Of a DNA stretch of 49,238 nt, positions 10,918 to 21,405 are shown piece by piece. The DNA is taken from positions 1 to 49,238 of the forward strand of contig JNEU01000921.1 in assembly GCA_000697475.1 (NCBI GenBank), written 5' to 3'. The translations under genes were made by a program, and so were the position numbers. The notes below the pieces were generated by a model. It searched no databases. It was not told the origin of the DNA and worked only from the letters and a program-made list of their open reading frames with translations. The DNA is from Lichtheimia corymbifera B2541. Its lineage: Eukaryota; Mucoromycota; Mucoromycetes; Mucorales; Lichtheimiaceae. Within the stretch, counting starts at the first letter, position 1. Each line of letters begins with the position of its first letter.

Positions 10918-12213
10918 GTTTGAAAGGTTCAAGGAAGAAAGGAAACGGAATTCAAGTTTTTTTCCCACAGTTAAAGAACCGCGGAGCCACTCGGGCCGTA
11001 CGTTGCTCCTACACTTGTAGATCCGACAAGTGGGATAAGCATGACATTTGTGGTAGTACTCAATCTTTTAGCTCGATCCCTTGACCAAAATATAATGAAT
11101 TGCCTTTTGTATCATTATATGGCTCGTTGTACAATAAAGGGTTTATTATCACCGTCATTATTATTATTATCGCCCCACTAACAATGACACTGTCATTTTG
11201 TCTGCTGTCATTGTTGCTGCAGAGAGGATCATTTGCATTCATTCACCTACGTTTATTACTAAAGCCCATCTCCTGCATCTTTTCTACCGGTCCTGTGGAA
11301 ATTTTCCACAATCAATAAATGCCACCTTGCATACAAGAACCATATTTGTCCTCACAAAGACACCATGCTTCATTATGCAATTCTGAGTTGAAGACGATTT
11401 TCAACCTTTTTGTTATGGAATGCAGACTATTCTACGTAGAACGATAGACACTTTGAACAGAATTTTTAAAGTCCACCACGGTTCCTCTATTAGAGCCGTA
11501 TTTATTTACAAGAATTCATCGAATAAGTCTTCATGTGCTAGTAATATAAGTGATAGTGGGCTATATTAGAGGTATATCATGGCAGTGGAGCATGGTGACA
11601 TTAAACTTGGCAGCTTGCACATTTGTGTGAAAATGCCGTCTAGCTTATAAGGCGTATAGCTAGCCGTCAGACATGGACGTAGACGTGAGAAGAGCCCATC
11701 TGCAAAGACGTAAAATATGGATGTGGATTGTCAATCACCTCCTCGCTCGGTCACATCTGGGAACCATCATATTGGGGTTTGCATTGGCTCCATTAAAAAC
11801 TTTATAGTATGATATCCCAGTAAATCTTCATAGAAGCATTCTCCTCTCTTTTCTTTGTGAAGTTTTTAGAAAAGGGTAGTGGATGGCAAAAGAAAAAGAA
11901 AATGGATGGCAGAGTGCCTTTGCACAGAAGCATTGATGACCATTATGCATAAGAGAGCGGTCGTCGGTGTATCATTATGCAACATCTCACGTGATCCTTT
12001 TTATGCTGCAGCAAGTTGTCTTTATTCACACGACATGATATATGTGGATGTGGCGTTGTAATGTAAATGAGAAACCGTGAGTCATGCAACGCTGCGCGCG
12101 CTTTCTTTTTTTTTTCATCGCTTCATGCTGCGAGATCATTTTGGAGGCTGGTATTTAATCCCGACGATGGTATTACGCATATGCATTATCTTTCCGTTTC
12201 CCTTTCCAAAACC
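10918..12213. promoter_or_regulatory. Divergent intergenic region, about 1.3 kb
   Basis: It separates the minus-strand aminopeptidase from the plus-strand GTPase and must hold both promoters. A short hairpin-like repeat ACTTGT-7-ACAAGT lies near 11012-11030, and a T-rich tract (12107-12118) lies about 100 bp before the GTPase start. Short open frames here have no coding character. Confidence 0.45.
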
Positions 12214-14542
12214 ATGGCCCTGAGCGACTCTTCCACAACAAAAGCAAGCCACGATGAGGCAGCCCAATTAGCGTCGACTCTTTTGAATATCAGTTTAACA
12301 TCTGGAGACAATGGCAACTCCCATGACCACCAACAGCAACAACAGCAAGATCTACTCTTTAATCCCACCCACCGGATAGACGACGACATTGATGACACGC
12401 TGGCTCCAAGGTCTCTCAAGGTAAATAGGTCATTGGCCACAGTGGGGTCTATCCATGCAAAACTTATATATATATCTATATGATTCTTAGGACAAGTTAC
12501 TTGACGCGACACCCCAAGATAAACAAGCTTTAAAGGAGCTAATAGCTACACGATTGGATGAAGGAAGTGGCGAAACGCTATTTGAGATTGGTGTTGAAGG
12601 TATATAAAAACAGCTCATATGGGTTTTATATCATACTAAAAGTTGTGATAGATGATGGAACATCCATGATGCTTGGGGAGGCTGATTACCAAAAAGCATT
12701 GACAACATTGCAAACGATTACATCGGATCTATCAGCGGATTATGCCGTGGTGGAAGAACGTGGCCGTGATACTACGAATGGAAAACCTCAAGAGATTGTT
12801 GCCCATTTGATGATCCGGAAACGGATGGATTCTGTCGAAGATTTACTCGAGATTCGAATAGCTGTGGTGGGCAATGTGGTAAGTGATTATCCTGGTTGCG
12901 TGGTTGTGGTGGTTGAATGGCGACTGATGATTGGGAATACATAGGATGCTGGCAAATCAACCTTGTTGGGTGTATTGACAAAAGGAATTCTCGATGATGG
13001 AAGAGGCAAAGCACGGGTGAACTTGTTCAGGTTGGTCTTTCTGCCTCCCAACTTCCTATCAAGGATATAAAGGACTAACATCTTCAAAGACACAAGCATG
13101 AAATTGAATCTGGCCGTACATCGAGTGTTGGTGGTGAAATCCTGGGCTTCGATTCCAAGTCGCAACCTATCACACACCCTTCTTCTTCAGGGCGTAAATT
13201 GACATGGGAAGAGATCTGCAAGCGAGCAAGCAAGGTGTTGAGCTTTGTGGATCTAGCAGGGCATGAAAAGTATCTAAAGGTAAATATCTCAGCTATATGC
13301 ACCATGGATATCAGGTCATGTCACTGACTTGGGGATTGGGAATAGACTACGGTGTTTGGTATGACTGGAAGTGCGCCTGAATTTGTCATGTTGATGGTAA
13401 GTAAAGAAAAACATTATGCTGTTGACGGTATTGATATCAATCAATCTACTATTGTTGCTAGGTGGGCGCCAATGCAGGCATGATTGGAATGACCAAGGAG
13501 CACCTGGGTATTGCACTTTCATTGGGTATCCCTGTTCTTGTTGTGGTGACCAAGATTGATCGGTGTCCTCCCAAAGTGCTTGAGACTACCATCAAAGAAT
13601 TGACGTCTATCCTCAAGTCCAAATCATGTCGCAAAATACCATTGTTTGTGGAGAGTAACACGGATGTGATTATGACAGCAGTAAGTCATTGGTGGTGGCT
13701 GCGCGGAACCATTGGAGACATGATGAGCTAATAGGATGATGTAGCAAAACTTTGTGAGCGAACGTCTCTGCCCCATTTTTCAAATCAGCAATGTGACAGG
13801 ACAAGGCTTGGATTTGCTCAAGAACTTTTTGAACGTCCTCTCAACGCAAACACGTTACGCCAACGATAAGCCTTTCCACTATGAGATCAATGAAACATAC
13901 TCGGTTCCTTTTGTGGGCACGGTGGTCAGCGGTATCATGATGACGGGTGTTATTCATGTGGGCGACAAGGTCCTTATCGGCCCAGATTCTGCCGGTCATT
14001 TCAGTGTCACAACGATCAAAGGCATCCATCGCAAACGAGTAACGGTGCCTGCAGCACGAGCTGGACAAAGCGTCACTTTTGCGCTCAAGAATATCCGAAG
14101 GAATGCTATACGTAAAGGGATGGTGTTGCTACGTTACGATAAGGATCAGCCCTTGCCAAAGTGCTCCAAACGTTTTGAAGCTGAAATCTTGGTGCTCTAT
14201 CATTCAACCACCATCAAGGAGAGGTACCAAGCTATGGTGCATTGCGGGGCTGTACGTCAAACTGCTAGTATCATTAGCATGGAGAGACAATTGCTGCGAA
14301 CAGGCGATAGGGCCTTAGTGGTAAGTCAAAGGTTGGGATGGTGAGTCAAGTCCATGATGGCTCATAGCATTCTCTTTTAGCGATTCGAGTTTGTCAAGTT
14401 CCCCGAATATTTGACAGTTGGCAGTCGTTTGGTAAGTATACATGATGTATGCGTTAGCTGATGATTAATAACATCATCCATATAGATTTTCCGTGAAGGA
14501 AGGACAAAAGGTGTAGGAAAGATAACAAAGTTACTCGAGTAA
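12214..14542 (+). CDS. GTPBP1/GTPBP2-like translational GTPase
   Basis: Ten exons: 12214-12420, 12491-12599, 12652-12878, 12945-13030, 13090-13279, 13346-13396, 13462-13680, 13745-14320, 14381-14431, 14486-14542. The total is 1773 bp, 590 residues. After a Ser/Gln/Asp-rich N-terminus come [13 protein letters not shown] and the GTPase domain: P-loop GNVDAGKST (about residues 179-187, with an intron splitting GNV from DAGKST), [10 protein letters not shown] as the G3 motif, and VTKID as G4. Two EF-Tu-like beta-barrel regions follow ([37 protein letters not shown]). This is the GP-1/GTPBP1 family, related to EF-1A and Hbs1 and linked in animals to elongation quality control and mRNA turnover. 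It ends [18 protein letters not shown], typical of the family. The ATG sits in ACCATGG. Confidence 0.92.
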
Positions 14543-14672
14543 TAGTCCCCTTTATTGTATCTCTTTGTCAATAACAATGAAGTTGCTTTTACTTGCATGT
14601 CATGCTACATTGCAAAGTTACACAAAATGATCTCCTATATCTAGTGATGAGCATATGATACTTTTAGCTATA

Positions 14673-15000
14673 CAATAATTTGCATTTGAGAATACAAAAG
14701 TTGGTGGGAGCCAATCCAATTTTCATGAAAATCTATACGGAGAAAAGTAGTTTAGTAAGATCTTTGGATAGCCAATCCAGTTTCCATAGAAATCAATATG
14801 GATACAAGTTTAACAAGGTAAGGTCTTTGGATTACCAATCCAACTTTTGGTCACAACAATGCACACGTTGACCAACCAATGCAAAATTGATGGAAAACGG
14901 AGATACAGGTCAGCATCATTTTGCATTAATGCTCCTTTTATTGATTGAATGTCGATAAGCTACAGTAGATTGGTTGACCATGAAGTCGATTGGAGATCAT
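14673..15000 (+). repeat. Left terminal inverted repeat
   Basis: It pairs with 15804-16128 in reverse complement. Internally it carries an imperfect subrepeat: CCAATCCAATTTTCATGAAA, then CCAATCCAGTTTCCATAGAA, then CCAATCCAACTTTTGG, spaced about 65-80 bp apart. These could be transposase-binding repeats. Confidence 0.8.
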
Positions 15001-15681
15001 ACTTGATTTTGGGGATGTAAGCACGTTACTAAGCTACCTGTATCCGACCATACGTCCGAGCGGCATTACAAAAAGAGCGGCACGTCACCAGGGCGACTCG
15101 TTTAAATGTTGTTTGAAGCGAAGCCAGCTGCTTATCAGCGTTGGAAGGTTTGCACATCTGGAGCTCTTGATTCCATCGTGAGGCCCAGGAGGTATTTCAG
15201 GACTTCCTCAATCGGCTTCTTCAAGCGGCGGTGGAAACAAGTAGATTTCCCAGGGTTGCTGCATCGCCGTTTGGCCCAGCAGGATGGGAGGACCATCCAC
15301 CCCGGGACCCAGTGTGCTTTACCTTTCTAGCTTGGAAGATGGAACAGCATTTATATTGTGCAAGTATTGCTACTATTACTAGTGTCATAACAGCTGGTAC
15401 ATTAACCTGCGGCAAATCCCTTTGTAGGCTCCCGCTTAATGCTTCGACGCTGGGATCGTTACTTTTTCCGCAGCACAAGAAAAGCTCACCGGTACCACGC
15501 AACACATTTGTACTCGCTCTCATGTTAAGTTTGATACACCATACACTTCTTGTAGATAACGAATGCAATCTTGCAATGATTCCTGCCATATCCACATGGG
15601 GCCTATCTCGTATTTGAAATACCTACACTTGCAATGCATCAAGTTACCATGTCAACCAAGCCCATTCCACTAAAGAACTCG

Positions 15682-15727
15682 ACTCAAGCATATACCAAAG
15701 GTTCACTCAAGCATATACCAAAGGCTC
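15682..15727 (+). repeat. Two tandem 23-bp units inside the element
   Basis: ACTCAAGCATATACCAAAGG occurs twice in direct succession, each followed by a 3-base variant (TTC, CTC). Confidence 0.85.
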
Positions 15728-15803
15728 TATCCACAACGAGTACCATCAGCTCTGTTCATTACTCCCATCTCATAAACTCCATCCTTACATAGCACCATCA
15801 TAC

Positions 15804-16128
15804 ATGATCTCCAATCGACTTCATGGTCAACCAATCTACTGTAGCTTATCGACATTCAATCAATAAAAGGAGCATTAATGCAAAATGATGCTGACCTGTA
15901 TCTCCGTTTTCCATCAATTTTGCATTGGTTGGTCAACGTGTGCATTGTTGTGACCAAAAGTTGGATTGGTAATCCAAACTTACCTTGTTAAACTTGTATC
16001 CATATTGATTTCTATGGAAACTGGATTGGCTATCCAAAGATCTTACTAAACTACTTTTCTCCGTATAGATTTTCATGAAAATTGGATTGGCTCCCACCAA
16101 CTTTTGTATTCTCAAATGCAAATTGCTG
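15804..16128 (-). repeat. Right terminal inverted repeat
   Basis: Reverse complement of the left repeat, including the GAAGTCGATTGGAGATCAT inner boundary. The identical short open frame seen in both arms is a by-product of the duplication and is not a gene. Confidence 0.8.
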
Positions 16129-16179
16129 TAAAGCAGATTACACTTTCCGCCTTCCCCGACGACTTTTTTCCACCACACA

Positions 16180-16725
16180 ATGAACGTCAACACTGCTCAC
16201 CGATTCATTAAATCGCCCCATTTCGCTGTTGTGGGTGCCAGTACGGACCGTAGCAAGTATGGCAACCGAGTTTTGCGTTGGTAAAGTACATTCAGCCAGT
16301 ACACACAATGACCTGTAGCGCGACTGAAACGACCTTCTCACGACAGGTATCAAGACTTTGGATTGCCAGTTATACCTGTAAACCATGTAAGACACGCACA
16401 CAAGAAAAGAGGATGTGATTTGGATAGTAACTGTTTTATTACATAGAAAGAAAAACAAGTTGAAAATCTCGCTTCGATAGCCAGCATTGACGAGCTTGAG
16501 AACCCCACCGAGACAGCGTTATCGATCATTACACCTCCCAAAGTAACTCTTCAAGTCTTGAAACGAGCCAAGGAATTGGGTATCTCCAAGTTATGGCTTC
16601 AACCTGGTGCTGAAGATAAAGCGGTGCTGGATTATGCCCGAGATGCTGGATTAGATATTATTGCTGGTGGTCCTTGTATTCTAGTCAGTGGTCCATCCCT
16701 CCTCACTCAACGTGCTCAGTTGTAA
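16180..16725 (+). CDS. CoA-binding domain protein (YccU/CoA_binding_2 type)
   Basis: Three exons (16180-16280, 16347-16386, 16447-16725) total 420 bp, 139 residues. The fold is a single Rossmann-like domain. FAVVGASTDRSKYGNRVLRWY carries the nucleotide-binding glycine loop, followed by LPVIPVNH, then ALSIITPP, and finally LWLQPGAEDKAV and GLDIIAGGPCIL. This is the pattern of the CoA_binding_2 family found in bacteria and fungi, whose cellular role is poorly known. The length is normal for the family. Its promoter has been invaded: the long-TIR element ends 50 bp upstream of the ATG. Its TAA stop lies 4 bp from the stop codon of the convergent gene. Confidence 0.88.
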
Positions 16726-16729
16726 TAAA

Positions 16730-17320
16730 TCAACGCTTTTGCTGTTTATTATCATTATGATTACTACTACTACGACTGTTATCATTATCGCCATCGTCAT
16801 CATCGTCATCATCAGCAATGTTGAATAAAGGTGTACGTGGAGCATCGGTATCATGATTGGTGGGTGTAGTAGCATCTTGCATGTCGCCAAAGGATTCATT
16901 ATCGTCTTCGTCATCATCTTGATAGCGTTGGGAAGCGTGTTGTTGTCGACGCGATGCCCATCCAGCTTCTTCTTCATCATAGTCATCCTCATCTTCTTGT
17001 TCACTTAATAAACCTCGCCTTGACTCTGGATCACCTTGCTCTTCATCGGTTCGATCATATCCTCTTGCTTGATTTGTGGGTTGTAGTTGGAAACTGAGCT
17101 GGTTTGGCAATAGTCGATTTGCTCGCCGTAGACAAAAGCACATGCCTACTCCCAATAAACATACAAGCACATACTATCTTGAGCAATGAGCATATAGACC
17201 ATTCACATGGGAGACAGGTTTTGTGCGTGTATGTGAGAAAGGAAAGACGCTTACAATGACAATGGTGGATGGCAAATCATAGTCCTTGATGGGTTGTGCT
17301 CGCTTCAAAAGCACGGGCAT
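16730..17320 (-). CDS. Small single-pass membrane protein with acidic tail
   Basis: Two exons (17320-17255, 17173-16730) joined across an 81-bp intron (donor GTAAGC) give 169 residues. The first exon encodes a basic N-terminus (MPVLLKRAQPIKDYDLPST). The splice junction falls within a hydrophobic segment, about residues 18-35 (TIVI then YVLVCLLGVGMCFCL). This is followed by RRANR and a long hydrophilic tail with Asp/Glu runs and Asn/Asp repeats. A signal-anchor protein with a cytoplasmic acidic tail is the simplest reading. I do not recognise a family. It lies between the convergent CoA-binding gene and the RNF121-type gene, whose stop is 234 bp upstream. Confidence 0.65.
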
Positions 17321-17553
17321 AGTATTCGTTTTATGTTGAAAAGACCTGTTTGAGGAAGAACGGCATTTTCAGATGCAGCTGCTTTAACTACACGGAATCT
17401 AGGTTCGTTGTTGGGTTATCACATGATGTCATGTACACACCACTGCTCTCCTCCTCATCACTGTTGTCAAGTTATGTATTCGCATCGCAAACATCCCAAC
17501 TTTTTTCTATTATAAGTAGTAGTAAAGTACATTATAAAAGCGTTGTCTCTAGA

Positions 17554-18981
17554 TTAATTGAGGCCGAGTATATAATAAAAGGCTTGTACAGCGCCAAAGA
17601 TAAGCTAATGCAACGAACAAAGTTATGAGTCTATGTCAACATTACTATATCCATGCACTACTTACCGGTTGCCAAACCACCATATATCGCACACCATCCA
17701 GGATGTTCAAGTACAACTGCTGCTGGGTATCCCATCTATATCATAGGGGTGTTAGGAATATAAATAGTGTCAATATTGTTGAAAAGTGATACTCACGGGT
17801 TCTTTTTGAACTGTTTCAAGTCGACCTTCTCCTTGCTGCATAGTAACACATTAGATTTGGTCTCTTTTACATCTGTAAATGTGTACGTACCAATAAGGGC
17901 AAATATCCTTTTTGCCAATAAGACACCATCCTCGGATACATTTTTCGTGGAATACGTGCTTGCAAGCCAATTGATGAATTTCGTCGTCTGTGAACATGGG
18001 TTGCTGCGGGTCAACGAGAGATCCAGTGACACTTGTGGGCTGAGCACACACAGCGCAAATGTTGTCGCTCAATTGCTTTTGAGGGAGACCCTTTTCAGAG
18101 TAATAGCCAATCGTTGATGCCATCCGATCCGTACAAATTTCCACAAAATCGCGACCGAGCACACTATCAAGGGATGCATGGATCAGTGAATCATTCCAAT
18201 AGCAAATCTCCCTTTTGACTTACCCGAAATACAATCCATAACTCAAGCACAAGATACCCGCTTGCATCAAATCAGCCTCTGCAGAGAACAATACACCAAG
18301 ACCAAAGAACACCAGCATGATAATGATATAGCCAATGACACCAACAACGAAGGACGTATTATAGACCACTGTATACCACTTGTACACCATACGTGGGGTC
18401 ATGGCTTCCAATGGCTTTCTTGATGCCTTGTAGATAACTAGATAACGCATGATAAAGGTAAGTGCTGTGCCGCCCCACCCCCCCCGATGCACTGACCGCC
18501 ATTACTTACTGAAGCCGTTCAAACAGGAATAAATTATCCATACGATAAGGAACCGATGCCAGCCATCATATAATGCAAATAGCGCCGGAAAGATATACAG
18601 GCCGGTAAGACTGACAGCTTGATACGACTTGTAATGCTTCTTTTTCCACCAAAGAATGACAAATTGAGAGGCAAACAAAGCAAATAAAAGGATAAAAGCC
18701 ATCAACTCGTGCCGTGACTCATGGCCTATAAAAGAGAGTATAAGTGAACAAGTCGACATGGGGTGTCTTTACTACTTGCCTTTATGTTCAATGAGGTATT
18801 CTTGGTGTTGTCGGTACCTGTTTAGAGAGAGAGAACATTAGTCTCTTTTCGTTAACTCCCTCATGGATAGCTTGTCTTACTTTGTCAACTGGTCGTCTGT
18901 GAGAAGATTTATTTGGTCGTCTGACAATTGGCCGTTTCTCCAAGCTTCATAAAAAGCCGGATCGTAATGTGGAGTATCCAT
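17554..18981 (-). CDS. RNF121/RNF175-type multipass RING E3 ligase
   Basis: Eight exons: 18981-18881, 18817-18780, 18725-18510, 18464-18224, 18163-17891, 17835-17797, 17735-17666, 17604-17554. The total is 1029 bp, 342 residues. Several membrane segments (ELMAFILLFALFASQFVILW; GLYIFPALFALYDGWHRFLI; FVVGVIGYIIIMLVFFGLGV) precede VLGRDFVEICTDRMASTIGYYS. A RING follows: CAVC, then CKHVFHEKCIRGWC, then CPYC. The C-terminus WDTQQQLYLNILDGVRYMVVWQP, ending QAFYYILGLN, matches RNF121 endings. RNF121 family members act in the ER/Golgi on quality control and trafficking of membrane proteins. The 45-bp intron 18465-18509 is unusually short, and intron 2 has a GC donor. Confidence 0.9.
18726..18779 (-). 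other. GC-AG intron in the RNF121-type gene
   Basis: The donor AAAG|GCAAGT with acceptor TTATAG gives KGHESRHELM, the conserved family junction. The adjacent GT would bring a stop codon into frame after splicing. The intron is 54 bp. Confidence 0.82.
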
Positions 18982-19717
18982 TGCACAAAAGTAGAAGAGA
19001 AGAAAAGGAATCGGTTTGTGAAACAGTTCCGGTCGGCGCTCCACTTTATTCTTGTCGACCACTGCCTGCTGTTGCCATCACTACCACCACCGCCAGCAAC
19101 AGGTCATTAGAATATTTGCACACCCGTTGGTTACTTGACTTTTATAATAACAAAGGACACATTCTGGAAAATGGATATGTATTCAATCATTGGGTTCATT
19201 GTTGGATAAAGAAAGTTCCTCTACAATGCATGCTTCTTCTCCTTGATAAGACATTGGACTTGTAAACGATGACAAGGGGTGACACGGTTTGAGGGAATGT
19301 ATATCCAAGAGCCTACACGTCATTGGTTTCAAAGAAAAGGGGTGGTGGTGGTGGCGTTTATAACTCACATTAAAGACAAACATTGGTATCTACCTAATAG
19401 CCCACATCCAAGAATAGCTATTGCCATGCTTCATAATGGTATCCTCTCCCACCAGCTAATGTAATGATTCAATTTTTTATATACATAGGTAGGGAAAATA
19501 AAAACAAGAATCTACAACTATAATACAATGAACAAGAGCATTGATTGTTGGTTTGATGCTCTCCACAATGGTGCCTATCAGCAGACTTGAAGACATCAAT
19601 TTCCTGGTTGTTGCGGAATTGCAAGTCCCTGCTGGCAGGGGACAAATTTGGTGATTTGCAGGGCTGGCACCCTAGTCGCTGTCGCCTTCTTTCTTATACA
19701 CATATTCAACACACGAT
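18982..19717. promoter_or_regulatory. Divergent intergenic region, 736 bp
   Basis: Holds the promoters of the RNF121-type gene (minus) and of ATP synthase subunit d (plus). I see AT-rich stretches around 19470-19530 and no gene. Confidence 0.5.
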
Positions 19718-20386
19718 ATGGCTTCTTCTCTTCGTGCCGCTGCCAAGCAAATTGACTGGACCAAGCTTAGCAACACGCTTCCTTCAGAAACTGTCGCTGC
19801 TCTTCAAGCCTTCCGTAAGCGCAATGACGAAGCTAAGCGTCTTTTGAACGAACTCAAGGAGCAATCCACCACCGTCGATTTCGCTCATTACCGCAAGGTC
19901 CTCAAGAACCAGGCCATTGTTGACCAAGCCGAGAAGGCTGTTCAAGGTTTCAAGCCCGTTGCTTACAATCTCGATGCTCAACTCAAGGCTATTGATCAGT
20001 TTGAAGCCAAGGCTGTAAGTAGTAGTAATAGTGTTGTGCATAGGTTGCCATAACAACAACAAGTAGACTCACTCACCCTCCCCCTTTATCATAATATAGG
20101 TTGAGAAGGCTTCCAGCACCGTTCAAAAGATTGATGTCGAACTCAAGGCTCTTCAAGCTACTCTTGGTCACATTGAAGGCTCTCGTCCCATTGAACAACT
20201 CACTGTAAGTGGATATAGTACCTTGTGAATGAGGAAATGATAACTAAATGGATGATGTCTTTTTAGGTCGATGATATCATTGTCGCCAAGCCTGAGCTTA
20301 CCAAGGAGATTGAAGAAAAGCTTCAAAAGGGCGAATACACCGTCAAGGGTTACAAGGAACGCTTTGGCGACATCTCGTACTTCTAA
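19718..20386 (+). CDS. ATP7: Mitochondrial F1Fo ATP synthase subunit d
   Basis: Three exons (19718-20014, 20100-20204, 20267-20386) give 522 bp, 173 residues, almost the length of yeast Atp7. The sequence begins MASSLRAAAKQIDWTKLSNTL, continues with a long charged helical region, and contains FAHYRKVLKNQAIVDQAE, a hallmark of the family. It ends TVKGYKERFGDISYF. Subunit d is part of the peripheral stalk, which holds F1 stationary against Fo at the mitochondrial inner membrane. There is no long cleavable presequence, as in yeast. Codon use is strongly biased to C/T-ending synonymous codons, as expected for a highly expressed gene. Introns are in phase 0. Confidence 0.95.
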
Positions 20387-21405
20387 GCATAGACGTTCAA
20401 AAGCGACTTTCAATACACATTCCCGCGATGCGAGTCAGCTCTCGTTTTGTTCAAACAGTATCACGCAGCAGAATGAAATGATGCAAAAGATGTATACCAA
20501 GGATCATTGATGGGAATGGAGGAGGAGGAATTGCAGTGGTAGCAGTCATTGGATGATATATCACTTTGGGGCGTACTCTGTGGTTGTTGGTTGGATATGG
20601 ATATTTCTGGAGATGGATATAAACATGGATTGATCTCGTTATCTATAATACCTCACTTTATGCGCATAACGAATCATCTACGAGAAAAGATCGATAGGGT
20701 GGCGATATCAGAAAGTCTGAGACTGTTTGTTTGTTCCTATGCATCGGCTATACATCAACCCGATCAATGCATGTAAATAAATGTTGGATTCTACATGAAA
20801 TATGTTTGCGGTAAAGATCGGAAGCATTCCACATGCAAGCAGATGAATGGCAAGTGCACCATTGCTGCATTTTGACTTGAAGCCCCCGGCAAAAAACGGG
20901 CTCGACCACGTGTGAAACATGATCGTCTTAAATGCTATGTACTTTCCTTTGCGAGTGATGCGAGAGATGAGAGAACATAGGATCAAGTTGCCATTATGCA
21001 TCTCGTTGTAACGCCTTCCCAAATCAAGATAAGATGTGGAGAAGCGATCAAGATCACTCCTCCCAGCTAGTGTCGGATACAAAAACTGTCAGACTCCCAA
21101 AGATGAACAGCTGTTGTTGTTAGGTAGTAGTACATGTGATGTTTATACGATCTAATCTCCTTGATATGCATAACATGTACTAACTAAATCACCAGCATCA
21201 CGTTGTTAGTTTTATGATTCACCACCACGTATTGCAAGGGACAAATCGTTTACGATGAAAGCTCCGAAACTGGGGAAATGGTGCGAATAACAAGCGGTGT
21301 GACAAGAATTGCGTCATGATCAGGAATAGATAATAAGCTTCATTCTCTCTGCTATATTTCGGCGCGTCTTTTTCCTTTTTTCCCTTTCTTTAACATCCCT
21401 CCCAT
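20387..21405. other. Intergenic, about 1 kb, no supported gene
   Basis: Lies between two plus-strand genes. A minus-strand frame (20708-21082) is open but lacks an ATG at its start and any recognisable motif. The last 50 bp before 21406 are pyrimidine-rich (CTTTTTCCTTTTTTCCCTTTC), a common leader feature of strongly expressed fungal genes. Confidence 0.5.

Larger units (their letters stand above)
14671..16130. mobile_element. DNA transposon-like element with ~325-bp terminal inverted repeats
   Basis: Nearly identical inverted repeats bound the element: left about 14673-15000 and right about 15804-16128. The main visible difference is a 3-bp insertion (AAGGTAAGG against AAGGTAAG). The outermost shared block is AATTTGCATTTGAG. 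The bases CA precede it on each side, and a TA dinucleotide flanks both ends (14671-14672, 16129-16130), compatible with a Tc1/mariner-type TA duplication. The exact ends are uncertain by a few bases. The 800-bp centre has overlapping frames but no transposase motif I can recognise, so it looks non-autonomous. It lies between the GTPase stop and the CoA-binding gene and ends 50 bp before the latter's ATG. Confidence 0.75.

Noticed and set aside
10918..10968. 17-residue N-terminal extension of the aminopeptidase
   Set aside because: The extension starts at GTG. The ATG at 10917 has a better context and gives a normal N-terminus.
11012..11030. Perfect hairpin ACTTGT-7-ACAAGT as a terminator or operator
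   Set aside because: A 6-bp stem is expected by chance at this scale, and fungal genes do not use such terminators.
14680..14871. Identical ~63-residue peptide seen in both inverted arms of the long-TIR element
   Set aside because: The duplication is explained by the terminal repeats; the peptide itself matches nothing and is bounded by chance stops.
15221..15617. Opposing ~125-residue frames in the centre of the long-TIR element
   Set aside because: They overlap on opposite strands and neither shows a DDE/D transposase motif.
20708..21082. 124-codon open frame on the minus strand between ATP7 and the acyl-CoA synthetase
   Set aside because: It begins with a non-ATG codon, has no motif, and sits in a normal promoter/terminator space.
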